In this document: positions 1 through 8,602 of the stretch, piece by piece
Layout of the letters: each line of letters starts with the position of its first letter
How positions within the stretch are numbered: the first letter of the stretch is position 1
From: Rhodospirillaceae bacterium
GTDB lineage: Bacteria; Pseudomonadota; Alphaproteobacteria; Rhodospirillales; Casp-alpha2
Direction of reading: 5' to 3'
Assembly: GCA_002706405.1 (NCBI GenBank)
Contig: PALN01000015.1
Span: forward strand, 1-54,451
Length of the DNA: 54,451 nucleotides
The notes under the pieces: generated by a model
Database searches by the model: none
Told to the model about the DNA's origin: nothing
Seen by the model: only the letters and a program-made list of their open reading frames with translations
Program-made: the position numbers and the translations under genes

Positions 1-1
1 G

Positions 2-1570
2 GGTCGGATCATGAGTTTCGCCGGGCTGAAATTCGCGGAAAACATGGAAGACGGCGCCAGTGCGCGGTTTCAGCAGTCCATGCAGGAACGGGTCACGGAC
101 ATTTCGACCCTGACCCTGTTCTTCACCCTGGAATTGAACCGCATCGACGACGCGCGCCTGGACGCCCAGATGGCGGAAAGTGCCGCGCTGTCCCGCTATG
201 CGCCCTGGCTGCGTGATCTGCGGGCGTTCCGGCCCTATCAGCTGTCCGACGAACTGGAACAGGCGCTGCACGAACGCCACGTCACCGGGGCGGCCGCCTG
301 GAACCGTTTGTTCGAGGAAACCCTGGCCGGGATGCGCTTTCCCGTCGCCGGCGAGGAACTGACCCTGTCCAGCGCCCTCAATCGGCTGAGCGAGCCCGAC
401 GGCGAGGTCCGCAAGGCCGCCGCCAAGGCCGTGGGTAAGGGGCTCGGCGACAACATCAAGCTGTTCTCCCTGACCTACAACACCTTGGTCAAGGACAAGG
501 CCATCGACGACAAGGCGCGCGGCTATCCGCGGCCCGTGTCCTATCGCAACCTGGCCAATCAGGTCGAGGACGAGGTGGTGGATGCCCTGGTCACCGCCGT
601 GCGTGAAAGCTTTCCCAAGCTGTCGCACCGCTATTACAAGCTGAAGGCCAAATGGTTCGGTGTCGATCAGATGGATTACTGGGACCGCAACGCGCCCCTG
701 CCGACGGCGGCCGACCGCAAGTATTCCTGGGACGAAGCGCGGGATACGGTGCTGGGCGCCTATGGAGCCTTCGCCCCCGACATGGCCGACATCGCCAAAC
801 AGTTCTTCGACAAGCGCTGGATCGACGCACCGCCGACGGCAGGCAAGGATTCGGGCGCTTTCGCGCATCCCACGGTGCCCTCGGCCCATCCCTATATCCT
901 GTTGAACTTCCACGGCCGGTCCCGCGACGTCATGACCCTGGCCCACGAACTGGGCCACGGCGTGCACCAGGTGCTGGCGGCGCCCCAGGGCAACCTGTTG
1001 GCCGATACGCCCCTGACCCTGGCCGAGACGGCGTCCGTGTTCGGCGAGATGCTGACCTTCCGCGCCATGCTGGCGGGCGAAACTGACCCGGCGCGCCGCC
1101 GGGTCATGCTGGCCGGCAAGGTCGAGGACATGATGAATACGGTGGTTCGTCAAGTCGCCTTCCACATGTTCGAAAGTCAGGTCCACGACGAGCGCACCCG
1201 GGGCGAACTGTCACCGGAGCGCCTGGGTGAAATCTGGATGGACGTGCAGACGGAAAGCCTCGGCCCGGCCTTTCGCTATGACGACGAGTACCGGTACTAC
1301 TGGGCCTACATCTCCCACTTCGTGCACGTACCGTTCTATGTCTATGCCTATGCCTTCGGCGATTGCCTGGTGAACTCTCTCTACGACGTGTTCCAGGGCG
1401 GCCACCCGGGGTTCCAGGCCAAGTACCTGGACATGCTGCGGGCCGGCGGCACGCTCCGTCACAAGGAGCTTCTGGCGCCTTTCGGGCTTGATGCGTCGGA
1501 CCCGGATTTCTGGCACCGCGGGTTGTCCATGCTGTCCGGGTTCGTCGACGAGCTGGAACAGGAATTTTAG
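2..1570 (+). CDS. M3 family oligoendopeptidase (PepF/thimet-type), 5' truncated
   Basis: Cytosolic zinc metallopeptidase that would cut oligopeptides. The M3 zinc motif HELGHG lies at bases 944-961, and a third ligand glutamate follows about 25 residues later in LAETASVFGE, as is usual for the family. The reading frame is open to the left edge of the window. The first ATG (base 11) gives 519 residues against roughly 600 for typical PepF-like proteins, so the true start is probably outside the window. It heads a run with the hydrolase that starts 4 bp later. The substrate cannot be read from sequence. Confidence 0.9.
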   Translation, partial: GRIMSFAGLKFAENMEDGASARFQQSMQERVTDISTLTLFFTLELNRIDDARLDAQMAESAALSRYAPWLRDLRAFRPYQLSDELEQALHERHVTGAAAWNRLFEETLAGMRFPVAGEELTLSSALNRLSEPDGEVRKAAAKAVGKGLGDNIKLFSLTYNTLVKDKAIDDKARGYPRPVSYRNLANQVEDEVVDALVTAVRESFPKLSHRYYKLKAKWFGVDQMDYWDRNAPLPTAADRKYSWDEARDTVLGAYGAFAPDMADIAKQFFDKRWIDAPPTAGKDSGAFAHPTVPSAHPYILLNFHGRSRDVMTLAHELGHGVHQVLAAPQGNLLADTPLTLAETASVFGEMLTFRAMLAGETDPARRRVMLAGKVEDMMNTVVRQVAFHMFESQVHDERTRGELSPERLGEIWMDVQTESLGPAFRYDDEYRYYWAYISHFVHVPFYVYAYAFGDCLVNSLYDVFQGGHPGFQAKYLDMLRAGGTLRHKELLAPFGLDASDPDFWHRGLSMLSGFVDELEQEF

Positions 1571-1573
1571 GGA

Positions 1574-2386
1574 ATGAAAGCTGCGCCCGGCTCCGGCCAA
1601 CGCGTTCTGCGTACGGGGCCCGCACCCGAGGATTCCGATCACCCGCCCCTGGTTTTCATTCACGGGGCCTTCGCCGGGGCCTGGACCTGGGCGGAACATT
1701 TCCTGGCCTACTTCGGAGACCGGGGGTTTTCCTGTCATGCGATCAACCTGCCCGGGCGCAAGGGCATGGACGATTATCCCCGGCTCCATGACTACGGAAT
1801 CGATGATTTCATCGATGCCACGGCCGAAGTCGTCGACGCCCTGCCGCGCCCGCCTGTCCTGGTCGGTCATTCCATGGGCGGTTTCATCGCCCAGCGCTTG
1901 GCGATGGAACGGGACCTTGCGGCGGTCGTTCTGATGTCATCGGTACCGCCCACGGGATTGGCCGCGCCGTCGATGGCCCTGGCCGTGTCACAGCCCATGC
2001 TGCTCTGGGAGATTTCGCGGATCGAATCCTTCGGCGAACCTCTAGACAGTCTTGAAACCCTGCATCAATCGATCTTCAACAGCCATGTCCCGAAGGCGGT
2101 GTCCGAGCGTCTGCTGCCTTGGTTCCAGATGGAAAGCCGCCGCGCGGTGATGGATCTGCACACCGTGTTCATGCCGCCCATGTTGGGGCTGCGCAGCACG
2201 CCCGTCCTGGTGTTGGGGGCGGAGCATGACAATCTGATTCCGCCGGTCTTCGTCCACGGCACGGCAGCCTTTCTGGGTACCCAGGCCCATATCTTCGACG
2301 GCATGGGCCATGCGGTGATGTTGGAAGAGGGCTGGGAAGAAGGCGCCGATGCCATCGCCGATTGGCTGAGGGAAGTCGATGGCTGA
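1574..2386 (+). CDS. alpha/beta hydrolase
   Basis: A 270-residue single-domain alpha/beta hydrolase. The oxyanion-side HG is at residues 30-31 and the nucleophile elbow GHSMGG places the serine at residue 100. An aspartate in the GAEHDNLIPP stretch and a histidine in DGMGHAVM complete a plausible triad. There is no signal peptide, so it should be cytosolic. It starts 4 bp after the peptidase and overlaps the following ABC1-kinase gene by 8 bp, which suggests translational coupling. The substrate is unknown; esterase or lipase-like activity is only a family-level guess. Confidence 0.85.
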   Translation: MKAAPGSGQRVLRTGPAPEDSDHPPLVFIHGAFAGAWTWAEHFLAYFGDRGFSCHAINLPGRKGMDDYPRLHDYGIDDFIDATAEVVDALPRPPVLVGHSMGGFIAQRLAMERDLAAVVLMSSVPPTGLAAPSMALAVSQPMLLWEISRIESFGEPLDSLETLHQSIFNSHVPKAVSERLLPWFQMESRRAVMDLHTVFMPPMLGLRSTPVLVLGAEHDNLIPPVFVHGTAAFLGTQAHIFDGMGHAVMLEEGWEEGADAIADWLREVDG

Positions 2387-3719
2387 TCGCAACACCGTTG
2401 GCGGCCGCGTCCGGCGTTATGTCCGGGTCGGCGGCACGGTCGGCGGTCTGGCGGCGAAGCTGGCGGGCAACCGGCTGTTCGGTCTGGAATTGGACAAAGG
2501 GGTCCATGCCGCCGACCTGCAGGCGGCGCTGGGCGGGCTTAAGGGCCCGTTGATGAAGGTCGCGCAGATCCTGGCCACGGTGCCTGATCTGCTGCCCGAT
2601 GAATACGTTCACGAACTGCGCAAGCTGCAGACGTCGGCGCCGCCCATGGGCTGGGCCTTCGTGCGCCGGCGCATGGCGTCGGAACTGGGCCCCGACTGGC
2701 CCGCACGTTTCGCGTCGTTTGATCGCGAGGCGTCGGCCGCGGCCTCTCTCGGTCAGGTCCACCGGGCCAAATCTCATGACGGCCGCGATCTGGCCTGCAA
2801 GATCCAGTATCCCGACATGGCCTCGGCGGTGGAAGCGGACCTGTCGCAGCTCAAGGCCGTGTTCGCTCTCTATCGCCGCTACGACCGGGCCATCGACCCG
2901 TCTCAGATCCATCTGGAATTGCAGGAACGCCTGCGCGAGGAACTGGATTACGGGCGGGAAGCCCGCAACATGGCCCTGTACCGGGCCATGCTGGCGGACG
3001 AGGCAGGGGTGCATGTACCCGGTGTGGTCGATGACCTGTCGACCGACCGGCTGTTGACCATGACCTGGCTTTCGGGGGCGCCCCTGATGGATCAGGTGGA
3101 CAGCAACCTGGAGCACCGCAACGCCATCGCGCTCAACATGTTCCGGGCCTGGTACGTGCCGTTCTATTTCTTCGGGGTGATCCATGGCGATCCGCACCTG
3201 GGCAATTATTCGGTCCGCGACGACGCGACGGTGAACCTGCTGGATTTCGGTTGTATCCGTGTGTTCCGCCCGGAATTCGTCGGCGCCGTGATCGACCTGT
3301 ACACCGCACTCAGCACCGATGACGAAGCGCTTGCCGTCCATGCCTATGAAACCTGGGGGTTCGAGAATCCGTCGAAGGAAATGATCGGCGTGTTGAACGA
3401 ATGGGCGCGGTTTCTCTACGGCCCCTTGCTGGCCGACCGGGTGCAGAGCATTCAGGAAACGGGCGGCACGGCCTATGGCGCCGGGGTCGCGGCCAGCGTT
3501 CACAAGAAGCTGCGCGAACTGGGCGGCGTCACGCCGCCCCGGGAATTCGTGCTGATGGATCGGGCGGCGATCGGACTGGGCAGCGTGTTCACCCATCTGA
3601 AGGCGGAAATCAACTGGCACCGGATGTTCCATGACCTGATCGACGACTTCGATCTGGAGCGCCTGCGCACCCGCCAGACTGAATCACTTGCGCAGGCCGG
3701 TGTGCCGCCGGTTTACTAA
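2379..3719 (+). CDS. ABC1/UbiB-family atypical kinase
   Basis: A 446-residue member of the ABC1/ADCK/UbiB protein-kinase-like family, whose best known members support ubiquinone synthesis. Visible motifs are the alanine-rich nucleotide loop followed by SLGQVHRA (about residues 117-129), the lysine in ACKIQYP (K141), the catalytic-loop-like HGDPHLGNY and the metal-binding LLDFG. The family's signature KxGQ appears as KVAQ (residues 60-63), with alanine in place of glycine. It lacks the C-terminal membrane helices of E. coli UbiB, so a role in ubiquinone synthesis is inference. It overlaps the upstream hydrolase by 8 bp. Confidence 0.85.
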   Translation: MADRNTVGGRVRRYVRVGGTVGGLAAKLAGNRLFGLELDKGVHAADLQAALGGLKGPLMKVAQILATVPDLLPDEYVHELRKLQTSAPPMGWAFVRRRMASELGPDWPARFASFDREASAAASLGQVHRAKSHDGRDLACKIQYPDMASAVEADLSQLKAVFALYRRYDRAIDPSQIHLELQERLREELDYGREARNMALYRAMLADEAGVHVPGVVDDLSTDRLLTMTWLSGAPLMDQVDSNLEHRNAIALNMFRAWYVPFYFFGVIHGDPHLGNYSVRDDATVNLLDFGCIRVFRPEFVGAVIDLYTALSTDDEALAVHAYETWGFENPSKEMIGVLNEWARFLYGPLLADRVQSIQETGGTAYGAGVAASVHKKLRELGGVTPPREFVLMDRAAIGLGSVFTHLKAEINWHRMFHDLIDDFDLERLRTRQTESLAQAGVPPVY

Positions 3720-3763
3720 AGGCCAACAATCGGTTCGAAGCAGCAAAAGGGAAGGAAACAACA

Positions 3764-4087
3764 ATGATCATCACCACCACCGATTCCGTCGAAGGCCGCC
3801 AGGTCAGCGCCTATCTGGGCGTCGTGTCCGGCGATGCGGTCATGGGCACCAACATCTTCAAGGATTTCTTCGCGGGCATCCGCGACATCGTCGGCGGCCG
3901 TTCCGGCGCCTATGAAAAGGAACTGCAGAAGGCCAAGGGCTTCGCGCTCGAGGACATGCAGGCGCGGGCGGCAGAACTGGGCGCGGATGCCATCGTCGCC
4001 GTCGATCTGGATTATGAGGCGATCTCGTCGGACAAGTCCTGCATGCTGATGGTCAGCGCGAACGGCACGGCGGTAAAACTCGCTTAA
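3764..4087 (+). CDS. YbjQ/UPF0145 family protein
   Basis: A 107-residue protein with the YbjQ fold pattern: an N-terminal TTTDSVEGR strand, the [12 protein letters not shown] turn, a helix with regularly spaced alanines, and the closing [12 protein letters not shown] strand. The family is sometimes called a heavy-metal-binding domain, but its function is not established and no metal site is obvious here. A purine-rich ribosome binding site (GGAAGGAAAC) precedes the ATG. It lies 44 bp after the ABC1 kinase and may be read with it. Confidence 0.85.
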   Translation: MIITTTDSVEGRQVSAYLGVVSGDAVMGTNIFKDFFAGIRDIVGGRSGAYEKELQKAKGFALEDMQARAAELGADAIVAVDLDYEAISSDKSCMLMVSANGTAVKLA

Positions 4088-4159
4088 GTAATTTCAGGCA
4101 TACTCACCCAAGTAAATTCAATGACTTGTGCGCGCCTGCGCCCCGTCGTTACACTACCC

Positions 4160-4228
4160 GCGCCCGGGCTGGCCGGGCGCTCGGAATGCGTCGGCGCATT
4201 TCGGACGGCACCCGGCCGACTGCGTCGG
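4160..4228 (+). other. three consecutive stem-loops in the leader of the cyclase-like gene
   Basis: Three perfect short hairpins follow one another in the gap before the start at 4246. They are an 8-bp stem at 4160-4167/4173-4180, a 6-bp stem with a TCGG tetraloop at 4185-4190/4195-4200, and a 5-bp stem at 4216-4220/4224-4228. None is followed by a T-tract. They could be leader structure or a weak terminator for the YbjQ-like gene. Confidence 0.4.
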
Positions 4229-4245
4229 TCGGGAAGGATCGGTTG

Positions 4246-5457
4246 ATGAAAGACAGTACTTCCGACACGGACTTCACCAGTCTGCCGGTTCTGGACCGGG
4301 CATCGCTGGACGAACTGTCGGCCGCCGCCCGTAATCACGTCGAAGAACTGGACAAGGAACTGCACCGCCTGTGGGGGCTGGGCCGCAACATCATCCTGGC
4401 CTGGACGCCGGCGGGCAGGGGGATCCGGGTGCTGGTCATCCCCCATTACATCCTGGGCGAAATGGCGGCCCGCACGGCGGGGGAAGCGGCGGACAGCCTG
4501 CAGTTCGTGGATGAAGTGATCGCCGGCAATACCCTGATCGACGAGGAAGGCTTCGACACCATCGCCAAGTACTTCGGGTATGAGCCGTGCCCGGTCGATC
4601 TTAGCTTCGCCCCCGGTGAGGATTTGGCCAACGATCTGCTGGAGGCCGTCGTCCGTCGCTACAGCATTTCCTATATCCAGAACGGCGCCGTGGCATTGTT
4701 CGACATCGTCGGCTTTTCGCTGTTCTCGCCGCTGGAACAGGTGACGCAGCTGAACAGTTTGGCCTATTCGGTCAATACGTCCTTTTCCAAGATGCTGGCG
4801 CGGAATCTGGATATCCAGTTCGCGCGCTCGACCACCGGCGACGGCTTTTATATCTGGAACCGCGACCGCAGCGTCGAATCCAACGTCAACCTGTACCATT
4901 TGATGCATCTGGTTCTGGCCGACAACGCCATCGCCCGCTCCAAAGGGAAGGCCAACACCACGCCGCGCCTGCGGGCGTCGTTTCATGTCGGCCCCCATTA
5001 TGAATTCTTTCAGTCCGAGGGGCTTCGCCCCACGGTTTACAGCTACATCGTCGGTGACGTGACCATCGAGCTGGCGCGCATGATCGACCACGCCCTGCCG
5101 GGACAGATTGTCGTTGGCGATTTCCACGTCGACATGCGCGAGAGCGATACGGGCGCGATCAAACGCATCGGCACGACGGAGTTCATCGAACGCACGCGGC
5201 AGTCGCTTTCCAACCTGGAAGGCATGGAACTGTCCGGCGAGAATGTGGAATCAATCCAGTGCTACCTGACGGGCGAGCGCCTGGATTCCGGGGAATTCGG
5301 GGTCAAACGCTACATCCTGCGAGACAAACACGGGCTTAGCCGCAAGGTCTACAACGCCAAGGTCAATATTTACCGAACCGGCGGCGGGCCGATCTATCTC
5401 GGCTTCCAGTCGGCGGACCTGGACGGCTTTGTCTATGAATCCGAGGAATATGTGTGA
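4246..5457 (+). CDS. divergent class III nucleotidyl cyclase-domain protein
   Basis: A 403-residue soluble protein. Residues 1-140 match nothing I recognise. Residues about 147-295 carry the layout of a class III adenylate/guanylate cyclase. ALFDIVGFS supplies the first metal aspartate (D153), STTGDGFYIW supplies the second (D199), and RASFHVG and YIVGDVTIELARM follow at the usual spacing. The base-specifying lysine before TTGDG and the transition-state asparagine are not recognisable, so activity is doubtful. The ATG at 4246 is chosen because GGAAGGA precedes it; an upstream ATG in frame gives a low-complexity arginine-rich extension. The stop overlaps the RidA start. Confidence 0.6.
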   Translation: MKDSTSDTDFTSLPVLDRASLDELSAAARNHVEELDKELHRLWGLGRNIILAWTPAGRGIRVLVIPHYILGEMAARTAGEAADSLQFVDEVIAGNTLIDEEGFDTIAKYFGYEPCPVDLSFAPGEDLANDLLEAVVRRYSISYIQNGAVALFDIVGFSLFSPLEQVTQLNSLAYSVNTSFSKMLARNLDIQFARSTTGDGFYIWNRDRSVESNVNLYHLMHLVLADNAIARSKGKANTTPRLRASFHVGPHYEFFQSEGLRPTVYSYIVGDVTIELARMIDHALPGQIVVGDFHVDMRESDTGAIKRIGTTEFIERTRQSLSNLEGMELSGENVESIQCYLTGERLDSGEFGVKRYILRDKHGLSRKVYNAKVNIYRTGGGPIYLGFQSADLDGFVYESEEYV

Positions 5458-5855
5458 TGGCCGGTCCGCTCTTCCATTTCTTCGACCGTGCCGCCGCTCC
5501 CGTCGCGCCCTTCAGCCATGCCGTGGAATGCGATGGCTGGATTCAGCTGACCGGCCAGATGCCGACGGACCCCGACGATGACACGGCGCCGCTGCCCGAC
5601 GGGATCGAGGCTCAGACGCGGCGCGTCATGGACAACCTGATCATCGTTCTGGGGGAACTGGGGTTGGACCTCAGCCACGTTCTGTCGTGCCGCATCTATC
5701 TGACGCGGTTCGAACAGGACTACGAGCTGATGAACGCGACCTACAAATCCTATTTCCCGGCCGATCGCCTGCCGGCGCGCACGACCGTGGGCGTCACGGG
5801 TCTGGCCCGCGGCGCCCTGGTCGAGATCGACATGGTGGCCCGCCGGCCTATTTGA
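5457..5855 (+). CDS. RidA family (YjgF/YER057c) protein
   Basis: A 132-residue trimer-forming RidA-type protein. Members hydrolyse reactive enamine/imine intermediates released by PLP enzymes. The C-terminal PARTTVGVTGLARGALVEID stretch contains the family's conserved arginine and the final strand. The ATG at 5457 overlaps the stop of the cyclase-like gene by one base (TGATG); a GTG one codon earlier is also possible. The 3' end overlaps the converging NIPSNAP gene by 8 bp. Which RidA subgroup it belongs to cannot be settled by eye. Confidence 0.9.
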   Translation: MAGPLFHFFDRAAAPVAPFSHAVECDGWIQLTGQMPTDPDDDTAPLPDGIEAQTRRVMDNLIIVLGELGLDLSHVLSCRIYLTRFEQDYELMNATYKSYFPADRLPARTTVGVTGLARGALVEIDMVARRPI

Positions 5856-6174
5856 CGCTCGAAAACGCGGTCGGCTTGAGGATCATGTTTTCCACGGCGG
5901 CGACGATGGCGCCGTCTTTCTCCGTCTCGGCGCGTTTCGCGATCCATTCCGGGTCGGCTTGAAACGCGTTCCACTTCTCCTCGCGCTCGGCCAGGGATTC
6001 CCATTCCAGCAGATAGTACAGGTCCTGGTTGGAAGGCGCGATCTCGGCCGTCCAGAACCCGGCCTGACGAATGCCATGACGTTCCCAGATTTTCAGGGTG
6101 ATGGTATCGAAGCGCTTCAACAGGGCGGGCAGGCGTCCCGGTACGCAGTGATAAATTCGCAGTTCGTGGATCAT
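5848..6174 (-). CDS. NIPSNAP family protein
   Basis: A 108-residue small ferredoxin-like-fold protein. The start MIHELRIYHCVPGRLPALL and the later YLLEWESLAEREEKW are typical of the NIPSNAP family in bacteria. The biochemical role of the family in bacteria is unknown. I chose the ATG at 6174 because GGAG sits just upstream; an in-frame ATG seven codons earlier exists. It converges on ridA with an 8-bp overlap. Confidence 0.85.
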   Translation of the reverse strand: MIHELRIYHCVPGRLPALLKRFDTITLKIWERHGIRQAGFWTAEIAPSNQDLYYLLEWESLAEREEKWNAFQADPEWIAKRAETEKDGAIVAAVENMILKPTAFSSVK

Positions 6175-6248
6175 GATGTCTCCGCTTTTTGTCATTCAAG
6201 TCGCTGGCCCGAGAGTGCCGCCGTTCGCCCCCGGCGTCTATGCGGAAT

Positions 6249-6782
6249 TTACCGGGCCTCCGCCCCCCAAAGAGCTGGGTCCCGCCAGGGTTTGGGGACG
6301 CTCAGCTGCCCCTCGCAGGTTTCTTTGGCATTGCCGAGGTTGACTGATTGCCAGGCCGGTCGCCATTCCTTGGGCAGCGTATAGGGCGGGAGAAGGTGGT
6401 CGTTTGCGGCAAAGCCGAATTGTTCGTAGTAGGCGGGGTCGCCGAGGACGCATACCTGGGCGACGGCGAGGTCTTGCAGCCGTTGGCAGCCGCTGCGGAC
6501 GAGAGTGCTGCCGATACCTTGCTGTTGTTTGGACGATGCCACCGCGAGGGGCGCGAGAAGCGCGATCCGGGTTTCGGTTCCGATAACGCCGCATATCGTG
6601 AACATGACATGCCCGACGATGGACGGACCTTCGACGGCGACAAGGGAAAGGGGTTGGGTCGGCTCCGCCATCAACGCCGTTACGAGGGGCATCAAATCTT
6701 CGTTCGGGAAGGCTTTTGAATAGAGCGTCGTCACCGCCGACAGATCGACGGGCACGGAATCACGGATGACGATATTGCCCAT
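6249..6782 (-). CDS. GNAT family N-acetyltransferase (YhbS-like)
   Basis: A 177-residue single GNAT domain. The acetyl-CoA binding motif A is seen as LAPLAVASSKQQQGIGSTLV, with the Q-x-x-G-I-G turn. GDPAYYEQFGFA is the pattern shared by YhbS-like acetyltransferases. The substrate is unknown. It lies 20 bp downstream of the gamma-glutamyltransferase-family gene on the same strand, so the two are probably cotranscribed. Confidence 0.88.
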   Translation of the reverse strand: MGNIVIRDSVPVDLSAVTTLYSKAFPNEDLMPLVTALMAEPTQPLSLVAVEGPSIVGHVMFTICGVIGTETRIALLAPLAVASSKQQQGIGSTLVRSGCQRLQDLAVAQVCVLGDPAYYEQFGFAANDHLLPPYTLPKEWRPAWQSVNLGNAKETCEGQLSVPKPWRDPALWGAEAR

Positions 6783-6802
6783 CGGTACCGCGCCCGAAAT
6801 CT

Positions 6803-8404
6803 CTAGAACGCTGCGACGGAACCGTCGGAGCGCGGATCGGCGGCGCCTTCGAGCAGGCCGTTCGGGTGGTGCACGATGGCGCCCGCATGGCCCATGAATT
6901 CCTCGAACGGGCCGACGATTTCCAGGTCATGGCCGGCAGCCTTCAGCGCCTCGAGCACGGCCGGATCGAACCGGTTTTCGATGCGCAGGTTGGTGGTCTC
7001 CGCCCCCCAAGTCCGGCCCAAAAGCCAGCGCGGTGCGGTGACGGCGGCCTGCAGGTCCATGCCGTGCAGCACGTGGCGGGCGAACACCATGGCCTGGGTC
7101 TGGGGCTGGCCTTCGCCGCCCATGGTGCCGTAGACGATGGTGCGGCCGTCGGCGAGCCTCCCCATGGCGGGCTGGATGGTGTGGAAGGGTCGGCGGTGCG
7201 GCTTCAGAGCGTTCAGCGCCTTGGGGGCGAGGGAGAACGAGGTGCCCCGATTCTGCCAGGTAATGCCCGTCTCGCCCAGCACCGTGCCGGAGCCGAACTC
7301 CCAATAGAGGCTTTGGATGATCGATACCGCGCGGCCTTCGCCGTCGATGCAGCCGAACCAAACGGTATCGCCGTTGGGGTCCGAATCGGGCCAGGGGGCG
7401 GCGTTGCGGCGGTCGATGTTGGCGGCCATGGCGTCCAGGCTGTCCGCCCTCAGGAAATCCTTCGGATCGGCGGTCATATAGGCTGGGTCGGTGACGTATT
7501 TGTCGCGCACGCGGAACGCCTGCTTGGTCGCCTCGACCAAACCGTGGACGAAATCGAAGCCTTCGGCTTGCTCGACCTTAAGGCGTTCGTACAACGCCAG
7601 AATGATGAGCGAGGCCAATCCCTGGGTCGGCGGCGGCATGTTGTAGATGGTATGCGGGCCGCAGGCCGCGGACAGGGGGGCGAGTTCCAGCGCCCGGTGG
7701 CGCTCCAGATCGGCCAGGGCGAGGGGGCTGCCGGCGCGTTCCAGATCGGCGGCGATCGCCTTGGCGAGCGGGCCCCGGTAGAAGCTGTCGAGCCCTTCCG
7801 CGCCCAGGCGCTTCAGAGTTTCGGCTAGGGCCGGAAGCTTCAGGGTGTCGCCGATGCTGGGTGCCGTATGGCCGATGCCGCCCGGCAGGAAGGTCTCGGC
7901 GAAGCCGGGCACGCCGGTCATCTCGTCCTTCTTGGCCAGGGTGTTGTGGTGGAACGACGGGGTCACCGGGGCGCCATGCTCGGCGTAATAGCGGGCGTCT
8001 TCCAACAGGCGGTCGAGCGGCAGCTTGCCGCCCCAGGTCGCGGAAATGCGCAGCGCTTCGGCCCAGCCCGATACGGCCCCGGCCACGGTCAGGGCGGCCA
8101 GGGGGCCGCGATGGGGAATGGCGTTCGCGTGGCCGGCCTTGGCGTAGAACGCGGCGTCCGCCGCACCGGCGGCGGCACCACAGGCATCGATGCCGACGGG
8201 CGGCTGTCCCGGTTGGGCGACCAGCCAGAAGTTGTCGCCGCCCAGGCCGTTCATATGGGGATAGACCACGGCGATGGTGGCGGCGGCCGCGACCATGGCT
8301 TCGATGGCGTTGCCGCCGTCTTGAAGGACACGCAATCCGGCCTGGGATGCCAGATGATGGGGGGCGGTGACCATGCCGCGTCGGGCGGTCGGCGTGAAGA
8401 TCAT
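6803..8404 (-). CDS. gamma-glutamyltransferase family protein (Ntn hydrolase)
   Basis: A 533-residue proenzyme of the gamma-glutamyltranspeptidase family, which is cleaved autocatalytically so that a threonine becomes the N-terminal nucleophile. Here GDTVWFG supplies that threonine (T347). MNGLGGDNFW near the N-terminus and GGEGQPQTQA near the C-terminus are family landmarks. No signal peptide is visible, unlike periplasmic Ggt, so this is probably a cytosolic homolog acting on a different gamma-glutamyl or acyl amide substrate. It is transcribed away from pntAA, with a candidate operator 49-65 bp upstream. Confidence 0.88.
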   Translation of the reverse strand: MIFTPTARRGMVTAPHHLASQAGLRVLQDGGNAIEAMVAAAATIAVVYPHMNGLGGDNFWLVAQPGQPPVGIDACGAAAGAADAAFYAKAGHANAIPHRGPLAALTVAGAVSGWAEALRISATWGGKLPLDRLLEDARYYAEHGAPVTPSFHHNTLAKKDEMTGVPGFAETFLPGGIGHTAPSIGDTLKLPALAETLKRLGAEGLDSFYRGPLAKAIAADLERAGSPLALADLERHRALELAPLSAACGPHTIYNMPPPTQGLASLIILALYERLKVEQAEGFDFVHGLVEATKQAFRVRDKYVTDPAYMTADPKDFLRADSLDAMAANIDRRNAAPWPDSDPNGDTVWFGCIDGEGRAVSIIQSLYWEFGSGTVLGETGITWQNRGTSFSLAPKALNALKPHRRPFHTIQPAMGRLADGRTIVYGTMGGEGQPQTQAMVFARHVLHGMDLQAAVTAPRWLLGRTWGAETTNLRIENRFDPAVLEALKAAGHDLEIVGPFEEFMGHAGAIVHHPNGLLEGAADPRSDGSVAAF

Positions 8405-8452
8405 GGGAGGCCTTTCATCAACCTGGCGGAAATCGGGACGCTTTAAGCATCT

Positions 8453-8469
8453 ATTCCATAATGCGGAAT
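8453..8469. promoter_or_regulatory. candidate operator: ATTCC-N7-GGAAT palindrome
   Basis: A perfect inverted repeat with 5-bp arms and a 7-bp spacer lies between the divergent gamma-glutamyltransferase-family gene and pntAA, 49-65 bp before the former's start. The geometry resembles operators of IclR-type regulators, but no regulator gene is nearby, so the assignment is tentative. Confidence 0.35.
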
Positions 8470-8540
8470 GATTTTCATGTTATTTTCATTTCATGAAAAA
8501 GCTTTCCGACGCAGGATTTAAAGGCTGTGCGATACTTGTG

Positions 8541-8574
8541 CAAGCACGGTAGACACGTCATATACCGGTGCTTG
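8541..8574 (+). promoter_or_regulatory. inverted repeat in the pntAA leader
   Basis: CAAGCAC (8541-8547) and GTGCTTG (8568-8574) are perfect complements separated by 20 bp. They sit 29 bp before the pntAA start. This could be an mRNA hairpin or a spaced operator. No T-tract follows. Confidence 0.3.
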
Positions 8575-8602
8575 AATGACCAAGGGCTAGGGGACCAGAG
8601 CC

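Noticed and set aside
2169..3632. 487-codon minus-strand frame opposite the ABC1 kinase
   Set aside because: Low-complexity composition, no homology, and full overlap with a convincing gene.
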